Assembly: GCA_947471745.1 (NCBI GenBank)
Contig: CANJKZ010000770.1
Coordinates: 372,001-436,000, forward strand
Length of the DNA stretch: 64,000 nucleotides
From: Closterium sp. Naga37s-1
Lineage: Eukaryota > Streptophyta > Zygnematophyceae > Desmidiales > Closteriaceae
Direction of reading: 5' to 3'
The position numbers were made by a program, and so were the translations under genes. Of the stretch, positions 44,131 to 52,563 are shown one piece after another. Below the pieces are notes generated by a model, which saw nothing but the letters and a program-made list of their open reading frames with translations, made no database searches and had not been told where the DNA came from. Every line of letters begins with the position of its first letter. The stretch's first letter is position 1.

Positions 44131-44503
44131 TTCTGTTTATAATAAATATACATGTTGAAGAGTGTTGGAGCACAGGATGATAAAGACAGACGTGCTATGT
44201 CAGTTCGTGTATCTGTATTTGTCGTTTTGGCATTCTAGGCACAACAACAATAAACAAAAACAATCACAGACTGATATACCTGTTTCTGAATGAAAAACAA
44301 TACGTACCAAATGTCAAATACTGGGTGTGTCAATCGGGTACAGTGTGAAGTGTCGCATTTTAAACAGGCGCACAATTGCGCCAGTCAAATCAACGAATTA
44401 CAGCGCGCCCATTAATTTCAGCGTGGCACGCTGTCGCGCTGTTCGAACAGAAATGCTGTAATAGCAGCCAATGAGGAACAGGCAATTTACAGCTGGCATT
44501 GTC
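44131..44503. other. Spacer between Plavaka-like gene and copia C
   Basis: No gene. AATAAA-like sequences near 44139-44150 could serve as a polyadenylation signal for the upstream gene. Confidence 0.4.
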
Positions 44504-44629
44504 TGAGAAGAAACGAGGAATGGGAATGACTAAGGGAAAGTTGGGTACAAAATGTAAACCCTAGAAAACTGTACCCCATATGTGTTACCCCACTATAGCC
44601 TACAGTAGCTATGTCATATAAATCTGACA
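44504..44629 (-). repeat. 3' LTR of copia C
   Basis: 126 bp, TGAGAAG...TCTGACA on the plus strand. One substitution relative to 51813-51938. Confidence 0.94.
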
Positions 44630-44655
44630 CACCCCCATAGGCAAAGTGGGGGAGA
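44630..44655 (-). other. Polypurine tract and conserved flank of copia C
   Basis: The minus strand reads CCCCCACTTTGCCTATGGGG then GTG, directly before the 3' LTR. The same block sits beside the 3' LTRs of S1 (14369), S2 (20884) and D (33106). Confidence 0.75.
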
Positions 44656-44838
44656 ACAAGGGGTCACAAGACCAGTCAAGCAAAGCAAAGCAAGCTCAGG
44701 GTGGATCACAAAGTCACCACACATTCCGAGCACAAGTTCAAGGCCACAAGGCCAGTTCACATGCAGGATTACATATATATATAAGGCTAGACAAGCAAGA
44801 GCAGGTGTATATATATATATGCAACAGTACAAACAAGG

Positions 44839-47800
44839 TCAAGGGGTGAGCAAGTGAGGCAAGGTAGGCACAAGACCCAGCTGAGTACAGAAGCGCTGAT
44901 GATCACAAGGCGCAAGTGCCTTGGTGAAGATATCAGCAGTGTTGGCCTGAGAGGCCACGTACGCAAGCCGCAGCTGACCACGCTGCTGTAGCTCACGAGC
45001 AAGGAAGTAGCGGAGAGCAATGTGCTTCGTTCTGTGCTCCAGTCTCTGCTCTCGACACAAGGCCAGCATGGCCTTGTTGTCTACGTACAGCACTGGAGGA
45101 GAACGAGGCGGCTCTCCGAGGTCAGTCAGCAGGTAGGTGAGCCAGCGAAGCTCCTGTGCAGCCATGGCCCCGGCGTAGATCTCAGCCTCACAACTGGAGC
45201 CGAGAACAGAAGACGAGCGGGTAGCCCGCCACGAAACAGAGCCGGAACCAAGGCTGAAGGTGTAACCCTGTGACGACCGCTGCGTAGCCTGGTCGTCAGC
45301 CCAAGAAGCGTCTGCGTGCCCAGTGAGGACCACTGGACTCTGCCCTCCAAGCACAAGCGCCATGCCCGACGTACTGCACAAGTAACGCAACACCCTCTTC
45401 GCTGCAGCCATGTGCTCTGGTCTGTGTCTCCCAGGAGCAACATAGCGTGCGAGAATGCTAAGAGGGTATGCGAGGTCAGGTCGTGTGCAGGTCATCAGGT
45501 ACATGAGGCAGCCAACAAGCTCTGGGTACGGGCCACTCGACTCTACGGACTCATCCGAAGGCAGAGCTGAGAGCGAGTGGCGAGTAGGCAGAGGAGTGGC
45601 CTGAGGCGAGGAGTACGTGAAGCCGAAGCGCTGAAGGACCTGCTGCACCATGTGTGATTGAGTCAGGGCAATGGTGCGGCGTGCTCTGTCCCGGGTGATC
45701 TGCAAGCCAAGGTAGCTGCGCAGTTCACCCAGGTCTGTGCACGTGTGTCTCTTCTGCAGCTCGGACTTCACGTGGGCGAGTCCAGCAGTGTCAGCTGTGG
45801 CAAAGACCAAGTCGTCGACGTACACGAGGATGTAGAACGGCGGCAAAGAAGTGTCGGTGCGCAGAAACAGCGACGGGTCGGCAGTAGAGGGAGCAAACCC
45901 AAGAGCCGCAAGTGTAGTCCTCAGTGTGTCGTGCCACTCACGCGGTGCCTGGCGGAGACCGTAGACTGGCCGCCGGAGGCTCCACTGGGTGCCAGGAGGA
46001 AAAGACCCAGTGAAGCCAGGTGGGCGACGCAGCCAGATCTCCTCGTGCAGGCTGCCCTGCAAGAAAGCAGTGCTGAAGTCAAGAGAGTGCAGCTCGTAGT
46101 CGCGGTGAGCAGCTATGTGCAGCAGTACCCGAAGAGTGGTCATCTTCGGGGTGGGAGAGAAGGTCTGAAAGTAGTCAACTCCCTGCCGCTGACTGAAGCC
46201 ACGAGCCACGTAACGTGCCTTGAAGAGAGGTGGAGAACCCGGCGGTCGCTTCACCCTGAAAATCCACATGCCACTGACGATGTTCGCCCCAGGCGGGGGA
46301 ACCTCGTCAACGTAGGTGCCTGTGGACTTCCAGGAAGCCATCTCTGTGTCCATAGCTGCCTGCCACTGAGAGGAGTAGGGACCCTCTATCGCCTCCGCGT
46401 AAGAGCGCGGAGTCGGGATGTCAAGTGCATCCGGGTCTCCCTCAGGGGTAAGCAGTACGGACACGAGATGAGGTGAAGCAGCAGCCAAACACTGGAACTC
46501 CTCCTGCCTGTCCTCAAGGACGTCCGTGCCAAGGGCACACTCACCCCCGACGGACGGAGGACAGACAGACTCAGACTCAACGACAAGACTAGCAGCGTAG
46601 TCTAGACGACAGCGAGCAGCAAAGTCGACGAGCTCAGCAACTAGGGCAGACGCAGCAGTGGACTCAAAGGAAGGGTCAGTGACGACAGTAGCAAGGAGAC
46701 GCGTGACAGTAGGACTGGCAGCACGAAGAGAGTCCGACTCCGGGTCGGGAAGAGAAGGAAGAGAGGACTCAGGAGGAGAAGGCAAAGGGGCACGCAGAGG
46801 AGCAGTGGACGGACGCAGAGACATCCGGTGCGTGCCAGGGACAGGAGGAGGACGCTGACGCGAACCACGGCCACTAGTGCGAGCAAGACGGACAGGCGAC
46901 GCAGGGCGAGACGCAGGCTCACGACGCTCAGCCAGACCTCCAGTAGGACCAGTGTAGGGAGAAGGAGCGGGCAGTGTGAAGGCCGGCTGTAACTGTAACT
47001 GGGACGGGACAGGCTGTGGACACTCGAAGGGAGGAGGAGGACCAGTAGAAGGCGGGAGACCAAGAACCTGCTGAAGGAGCGGAACGAAGTACGGCCGAGG
47101 CCGCGCGGCGACTCCAGACACAGCAGGGACAGCACCAGTACCCCCAGCGGCAGCACCAGCGCCAGCAGCACCTCCAGCTCCAGTACCTCCAGCAGCACCA
47201 GTAGCACCCCCAGCAGGACCGCCTCCAGGACCGACAACAGTAGTCTCAGCGCCAACACCCTCAGCAGCTCCAGCTCCAGGCGTACCCGCAGGCCCAGCAG
47301 CTCCAGTACTCCCAGTACGAGCACCTCCGGGACCCGCGGCACCAGCACCCGCAGCAGTCGAAGAACCTCCAGCTCCAGCAGCACGCCTCCAGCGTCGGGC
47401 AAACCACTCTCGCAGCTCCTGTGGAGAGAGTGGCTCCCGCCGAGACGAAGCACCCGGAGAACCTCCAGGCTCAGCACCGCCAGACGCCACACGAGCAGGC
47501 CCAGCTCCCTCAGGCTCCGCACCCCCAGGCTCAGCACCTCCAGGCGTAGCACCCCCAGGCTTAGCACCCCCAGGCGTAGCACCCCCAGGCTCAGCACCCC
47601 CAGTAGTAGCACCCCCAGGCTCAGCACCCCCAGGCTCAGCACCCCCAGTAGTAGCACCCTCAGGCTCAGCACCCCCAGGCGTAGCACCCACACGCTCAGC
47701 ACCCCCAGAGTCAGCACCCCCAGGCTCAGCACCCTCAGCAGCACCAGAGTCACCAGTAACCTCGACAGGCTCGACTGCGTCTACCTGGGACACACCTGAA

Positions 47801-48840
47801 GGGGCAGGACCCTGAGGGGGGAGGGGGTCTACCGGGGGGGGACCTGGCACAAGGAAGAGCGGTGGCGGGGGGAGGGACGGAGTGCGGTAGGGGAAGAGGC
47901 GGTAGTAGGGGACCGACTCGTCAAACGTGACGTCCTGGGAGGACAGAACACGGCGAGAGGTGGGGTGGTAGAACTGCCACCCTGGCGCGCCAGGGGGGAA
48001 GCCAAGGAAGACGCAAGGAGCAGCACGAGGGGACAGCTTGTCCGCAGACAAGTCGCGGACAAACGCCCGAGATCCCCAGACACGGAACGCAGACGCATCG
48101 CCAACCTTCCCCGTCCACAGCAAAGCTGGGGAGGTCTCCGGCATGGAGACCCTGGGGTGAAGGTTGATCTGATGCGCCGCGTACCGAACCGCAAACGGCC
48201 ACAGAAAATGGGGGGCAGCCGCATGCATCATGGACGTACGGGCGACGTCCATGACCATGCCAATGCGGCGCTCAGCAATCCCATTTTGCTGTGGAGAGTC
48301 CGGAAGCGTGAAGGTCTGGCGGATGCCTCGTGCACGACAGTAGGCTCGCAGAAGGCCAGATGAGAACTCTCCACCTCTGTCAGAGTGCAGACGCAGAACA
48401 GGAAAGTCCGAGCCGAAGCTCTGCCTGAGCTGGAGACGAGCTGCGCGGATCCAGTCGATCAACACCTCAGTGACATCACCCTTGCTGCGCAAGGGGAAGA
48501 CCGTGGTGTAACGCGAGTAGTCGTCAACCACCAGCAGGAAGTAGCGCTCGTGACCCTGTCCACGGACGCGGGCTGGGCCCCACACGTCCATGTGAAGCGT
48601 CTGCAGCGGGGCCTCTGTCGGAGGAAACTGGGAGGAGTGAGGGGCAGCCCGCTGCCGCCCCTCGACACAAGGGACGCAGGTAGGGCCGGGCCCCGGAGGA
48701 AGGGGAGGGAGGGACCGGGGAAGACCAGAGACAAGGACACGGGAGGCCATGCCTCGGAGACGAAGCAGGGAGGGGTGACCAAGGCGGTGGTGCCAGAGGA
48801 GAGTCTCGTGCGACAGGAGGCGACACGAACAGGGGGCAGA
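44839..48840 (-). CDS. Copia C pol: integrase, reverse transcriptase, RNase H
   Basis: Open from the codon after TAG (48841-48843) to 44839. Contents: GAG-pre-integrase LLWHHRLGHPSLLRLRGM with CVPCVEG; integrase Asp/Asp/Glu (LHMDVWGP, LHSDRGGEFSS, PQQNGIAERRIGMVMDV); a long repeat-rich linker; reverse transcriptase (MWIFRVKRPPGSPPLFKARY, LDFSTAFLQG, YVDDLVFATADT); RNase H (HADASWADDQATQRSSQGY, SSCEAEIYAGAMAAQELRW, YVDNKAMLALC). All catalytic residues are present. The initiating Met is unclear because the natural frame enters from gag. Confidence 0.9.
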   Translation of the reverse strand, partial: SAPCSCRLLSHETLLWHHRLGHPSLLRLRGMASRVLVSGLPRSLPPLPPGPGPTCVPCVEGRQRAAPHSSQFPPTEAPLQTLHMDVWGPARVRGQGHERYFLLVVDDYSRYTTVFPLRSKGDVTEVLIDWIRAARLQLRQSFGSDFPVLRLHSDRGGEFSSGLLRAYCRARGIRQTFTLPDSPQQNGIAERRIGMVMDVARTSMMHAAAPHFLWPFAVRYAAHQINLHPRVSMPETSPALLWTGKVGDASAFRVWGSRAFVRDLSADKLSPRAAPCVFLGFPPGAPGWQFYHPTSRRVLSSQDVTFDESVPYYRLFPYRTPSLPPPPLFLVPGPPPVDPLPPQGPAPSGVSQVDAVEPVEVTGDSGAAEGAEPGGADSGGAERVGATPGGAEPEGATTGGAEPGGAEPGGATTGGAEPGGATPGGAKPGGATPGGAEPGGAEPEGAGPARVASGGAEPGGSPGASSRREPLSPQELREWFARRWRRAAGAGGSSTAAGAGAAGPGGARTGSTGAAGPAGTPGAGAAEGVGAETTVVGPGGGPAGGATGAAGGTGAGGAAGAGAAAGGTGAVPAVSGVAARPRPYFVPLLQQVLGLPPSTGPPPPFECPQPVPSQLQLQPAFTLPAPSPYTGPTGGLAERREPASRPASPVRLARTSGRGSRQRPPPVPGTHRMSLRPSTAPLRAPLPSPPESSLPSLPDPESDSLRAASPTVTRLLATVVTDPSFESTAASALVAELVDFAARCRLDYAASLVVESESVCPPSVGGECALGTDVLEDRQEEFQCLAAASPHLVSVLLTPEGDPDALDIPTPRSYAEAIEGPYSSQWQAAMDTEMASWKSTGTYVDEVPPPGANIVSGMWIFRVKRPPGSPPLFKARYVARGFSQRQGVDYFQTFSPTPKMTTLRVLLHIAAHRDYELHSLDFSTAFLQGSLHEEIWLRRPPGFTGSFPPGTQWSLRRPVYGLRQAPREWHDTLRTTLAALGFAPSTADPSLFLRTDTSLPPFYILVYVDDLVFATADTAGLAHVKSELQKRHTCTDLGELRSYLGLQITRDRARRTIALTQSHMVQQVLQRFGFTYSSPQATPLPTRHSLSALPSDESVESSGPYPELVGCLMYLMTCTRPDLAYPLSILARYVAPGRHRPEHMAAAKRVLRYLCSTSGMALVLGGQSPVVLTGHADASWADDQATQRSSQGYTFSLGSGSVSWRATRSSSVLGSSCEAEIYAGAMAAQELRWLTYLLTDLGEPPRSPPVLYVDNKAMLALCREQRLEHRTKHIALRYFLARELQQRGQLRLAYVASQANTADIFTKALAPCDHQRFCTQLGLVPTLPHLLTP
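47480..47770 (-). repeat. In-frame 15-bp repeats in copia C pol
   Basis: Tandem copies encode Gly-Gly-Ala-Glu-Pro / Gly-Gly-Ala-Thr-Pro pentapeptides in the linker between integrase and reverse transcriptase. A second Ala/Gly-rich repeat region lies at 47130-47400. Confidence 0.85.
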
Positions 48841-48926
48841 CTAAGGACCAGACCTGGACGCTGCAGCAAACACCTGACCCGACGCAACTACCTGACCAGA
48901 CGCAGTGACTGGAGGAGACGCAGTGG

Positions 48927-50816
48927 TCAATGTGTACAGGCTCGACCCGGCCGACGTGTAAACGTGGCCAGGTGTCGGCCTGTCCGAGCGTCCGTGCAGT
49001 GGGTCACCCGCTGACTCGCAGGAGTGAACTGGTGAACCCCCGCATCCTGTAGGTCAGCACCACTCACCAAGTTCGTAGAGAACGAGGGGAGGTAAAGACC
49101 AGACAGGGTGCCAGAGGGGGCTGCCGGACACGGGAGGACAGTGGAGAAGTGAGCAAGGACAGGACCCCCAGAGGGGTCTGCCAGAGAGACTGCAACTGGC
49201 CGGCCAAGCGGCGTGAGTGTGGTGCGGTCTCGAAAGAAGGAGCGAGAAGCCCCCGAGTCAAGGGTGAAGGTGTGGGAGGCCGAAGCCGACGCAGTACCTG
49301 AGAGAGCAGACTCACCAGCACCTGAGTGAGCAGACGCACGAGCACCTAGAGCAGCAGCCTCGCTAGCACCTAGAGCAGCAGCCTCACCAGTACCTAGAGC
49401 AGCAGTCTCAATGCCCGGGTCGGGCGGAAAACACCGGTAACAGTCACCCTCATCACTAATAGTCACAGCATACATGGCAGCAAGAATAGCATCAAAGTCA
49501 AGGTCAAAGACAGCTACACCCGCCCTAGACAGCTCGCCCCAGCGGGGGATCTCAGTGGCCTCAGGGAACTGGTGACACCAAGCGTCCGTCAGGCGGCCAA
49601 AGCAGCGCTGGGTGGAGTGCGCACCCCCGCACTGCTCACCCGCGCGGTCGCCGGTGCGTAGGACGTAGGTGCACGGACCAGTACCCCCACCCCGCTGGCG
49701 TGCAGCGTACCACTCACGGAGCTGCTGAGGGGGGGGGATGTCACGAGTGCGCTGCTGCCGCTGCTGCTGCTGCTGCTGGCGCTGACCACCACCGGAGCCG
49801 ACCCTCTGCCCAGCGCCACCCCGACCAGCTCCACCTCCTCCGCCGCCGCCTCCTCCACCGCCGCCACCTCCGCCACCTCCGCTCCCACCGCCACCGCCGC
49901 CGCCGCCTCCGCCTCCACTGCCGCCACCGACACCTCCACCCCCGCCACCACTCCCACCACCACCCCCACCCCCTCCACTGCCGCCACCGCCACCTCCGCC
50001 ACCCCCGCCAGCCCCTCCAGCACCCTTGCCCCCCTTGCCCTTGCCGGTGCGGCGTCTCCCGCTCGGGGCAGACGCAGCGCCGACCGACTCGAGACCAACG
50101 AGGTCGGCCGCAGCAGCAGAGGCAACAGAGGGCAAAAGGGGGGAGGGGGAACACCCCTCAAAGACGGGGGTGCGAGGGTCACCACGAGAGGCTCCTACAG
50201 CGACTATGCTCTTCTCTGCTGCTAGGAGGGCCTTCTCGAGGAGGTCAACGGTGAGAGTGGTGGGGCAAACTGAGAGGAAGTGGTCCCTGACTACACGAAG
50301 GGAGTCAGGGAGCCGGGTGACTATGTAGTAGAGGGTGATGTACATGGGGGGGGGGTTCTTGGCGCAGAACTCAGCAGGAAGCGCAGCGCGGTAGCGAGTG
50401 TCACTAGTGCGGAGGTGCGTAATGAGGTCAGCGACTGTGGGAAAGGCAGCAAGGTCAAGGAAGAGGTACGGTAGCATGAGGCGGCTCAGTGCAGCAGTGG
50501 CAGGGGAGGAGTAGCGCGCAACTACAGCATCGTACAAGGTGTGAGCACTCTTGTACTGGCTAAAGTGCGCACGCTCAGAGGTAGGCAGGTGGCGACGCAC
50601 AGCTAGACGTGCAGCAGCATCGCGTGTGGCCCACTGTGAGCGAACAGTGGCGTCGGCATCAGCAGCAGGGGCAGGAGAGGCACCAGAGGTGAGGTCAAAG
50701 AGGGAGAGACCGTCTGCCCTATCGCACTGTAAGAAAAGCTGCAGGTCATCTACCCAGACGTCAAAGTCAATGGCCCGACCCTCAGCGTCAAAGGCGAGGA
50801 CACTAGGGGTAGCCAT
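48927..50816 (-). CDS. Copia C gag-protease
   Basis: Starts at ATG 50816 with MATPSVLAFDAEGRAIDFDV. The capsid-like region (YDAVVARYSSPATAALSRLM, YLFLDLAAFPTVADLITHLR, YIVTRLPDSLRVVRDHFLSV) is followed by a Lys/Gly tract and a roughly 70-residue polyGly/Ser stretch (49825-50040). Then come a Cys/His region (CTYVLRTGDRAGEQCGGAHS) and the protease active site TFTLDSGASRSFF. The frame ends early at 48927 after RRPGRACTH. A one-base change in a GG/TC context near 48945 would restore the frame used by the rest of the family, so this is a frameshift. Confidence 0.88.
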   Translation of the reverse strand: MATPSVLAFDAEGRAIDFDVWVDDLQLFLQCDRADGLSLFDLTSGASPAPAADADATVRSQWATRDAAARLAVRRHLPTSERAHFSQYKSAHTLYDAVVARYSSPATAALSRLMLPYLFLDLAAFPTVADLITHLRTSDTRYRAALPAEFCAKNPPPMYITLYYIVTRLPDSLRVVRDHFLSVCPTTLTVDLLEKALLAAEKSIVAVGASRGDPRTPVFEGCSPSPLLPSVASAAAADLVGLESVGAASAPSGRRRTGKGKGGKGAGGAGGGGGGGGGGSGGGGGGGGSGGGGGGVGGGSGGGGGGGGGGGSGGGGGGGGGGGGGGGGGAGRGGAGQRVGSGGGQRQQQQQQRQQRTRDIPPPQQLREWYAARQRGGGTGPCTYVLRTGDRAGEQCGGAHSTQRCFGRLTDAWCHQFPEATEIPRWGELSRAGVAVFDLDFDAILAAMYAVTISDEGDCYRCFPPDPGIETAALGTGEAAALGASEAAALGARASAHSGAGESALSGTASASASHTFTLDSGASRSFFRDRTTLTPLGRPVAVSLADPSGGPVLAHFSTVLPCPAAPSGTLSGLYLPSFSTNLVSGADLQDAGVHQFTPASQRVTHCTDARTGRHLATFTRRPGRACTH

Positions 50817-50879
50817 GACAGCAGTAGACTAGCAGTGTGAACAGTAGGGTAAGGGCAGTGCAGTGATAGAGGCGCTGCT

Positions 50880-51670
50880 CTTACCGGACAGGGCGGCTCG
50901 GGCGGCTCGGCGGCTCGGCGGCTCGGCGGCTCGGCAGGACGGCGGCTCGGGCGGCTCGGCGGCTCGGGCGGCTCGGGCGGCTCGGCAACTCGGCGGCCCG
51001 GGCGGTTCGGCGGTCGGCTGCTGGGCGGCTCGGCGGCTCGGCGGCTCGGCTGCTCGGCTGCAGGACGGCTCGGCGGCTCGGGTGCTCGGCTGCTGGGCGG
51101 CTCGGCGGCTGGTGTGGTTGGTGACGACCGCGGCAGCAGTCGCAGAAGCTGTGGCGACTGCTGCTGCAGAGACGGCTGTGGCTGCTGCCTCAGGGACGGC
51201 GGCTGCCGGCCGCTAGGGGCCGCGAAGAGCGGCGGAGAGGCCGTGAAGGGCGCCACGAGGGGCCGTCGAGGGCGGCGACAGGCCGTGAGAAGGCCGCGGA
51301 AGGCGGCTCGAGGGGCCGCGAGGGGGGGGCCGTAAGGGGCCGACTGGCGACGGGAGGGGCCGAAGGGGCCGCGGGAGGGCCCGTAAGGGTAGCACGAGGG
51401 GCCGTAAGGGCGGCACGAGGGGCCGTAAGGGCGGCACGAGGGGCCGTGAGGGCGGCGCGACGGGCGCGACGGGCCGTAAGGGCGGCGCGACGGGCCGTAA
51501 GGGCGGCGCGACGGGCCGTAAGGGCGGCACGAGGGGCCGTGAGGGCGGCGCGACGGGCGCGACGGGCCGTAAGGGCGGCGCGACGGGCCGTAAGGGCGGT
51601 GCGACGAGCCGTAAGGGCGGCGCTAGGGAGCCGTGAGAGGGCCGCTAAGGGCGACGCGACGGGGCCGTGA
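50880..51670. repeat. Minisatellites in the leader of copia C
   Basis: GGCGGCTCG units at 50885-51110 and GGGCCGTAAGGGCGGCGCGA-type 21-bp units at 51380-51660, between primer site and gag. The placement matches the repeat-filled interiors of S1 and S2. Confidence 0.88.
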
Positions 51671-51802
51671 GGGGCCTAGCGAGGGCGCGACGGTAGGGAG
51701 AGCACACAGGGCGCGACTCGGGCCGGAGCGAAGCGCGCTCCGGGCAGGAAAAAAAAAATTCGTGGTGGTGGGCCCTAGGAATCGTTCCCACTAGGGAACC
51801 TG

Positions 51803-51812
51803 CTCGATACCA
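51803..51812 (-). other. Primer-binding site of copia C
   Basis: The minus-strand TGGTATCGAG differs slightly from the initiator tRNA-Met complement and abuts the 5' LTR. Confidence 0.7.
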
Positions 51813-51938
51813 TGAGAAGAAACGAGGAATGGGAATGACTAAGGGAAAGTTGGGTACAAAATGTAAACCCTAGAAAACTGTACCCCATATGTGCTACCCC
51901 ACTATAGCCTACAGTAGCTATGTCATATAAATCTGACA
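51813..51938 (-). repeat. 5' LTR of copia C
   Basis: 126 bp partner of 44504-44629, abutting TTGTC at 51939-51943. Confidence 0.94.
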
Positions 51939-52563
51939 TTGTCCTGCGCTCGAGACTATTAAGCAGAGTTTTGCCCAATGTTTCAATGTCGTTTAGTGCT
52001 GCTTTTGTGATTCCGAATGTTCTAAGACCCAAAACTTCTCGCGCAGTGCAGGGAATTCGTTGCAGCTAATAACGGTTGTCACTTAACTAGAAAAAACGCG
52101 AATTATTTTTTTCCCGCCCAAATGGGCGACGACTCGCGAAATACAGCACGCAAGTGACTGCTGCAGGCAGCGACGATAACAGCCACCTGCCGTGCTCACT
52201 AAGTTCTTTTCACGTGAAGCATTGAGGCAGTGGCATACTGTACAGGCAGCTCGTGATTGATTCATGTACTGCCCGCTTCTGAGAAATTCCGAAACGACAA
52301 CTGTACAATACACACAGGAATGGCAAGTGTCAACAAACAACTCCAGCCGTCAGAAAAATATTATCTCTTTCGATGAGAGTAGCTAGTACTCAGTACCACG
52401 GAACTTACGGTTTCGAACCCTAAAATTCTGAGACTTTTTAGTCTAAACTGTATGGAATTGTAGAAACCGCCCCATTGAGCCAGGGAGGACTATATGACCA
52501 GAGTCATTCAAGGCCATTCACTGCCATCAAGCAGGCCACCAGTCAGAGGGCTTTTTTTCCAGA

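Larger units (their letters stand above)
44504..51938 (-). mobile_element. Copia-type LTR retrotransposon C, near-complete
   Basis: 126-bp LTRs (44504-44629, 51813-51938) differ at one position by eye. The target duplication TTGTC is exact (44499-44503, 51939-51943). A primer site lies beside the 5' LTR and a polypurine tract beside the 3' LTR. The long leader (50817-51800) is minisatellite. Gag-protease and integrase-RT-RNase H are present, but the frame is broken once by a shift and once by a stop between them. Confidence 0.94.

Noticed and set aside
48459..48887. Separate gene overlapping the start of copia C pol
   Set aside because: It is the shifted frame of the GAG-pre-integrase region. 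The motif-bearing frame is the one reported.
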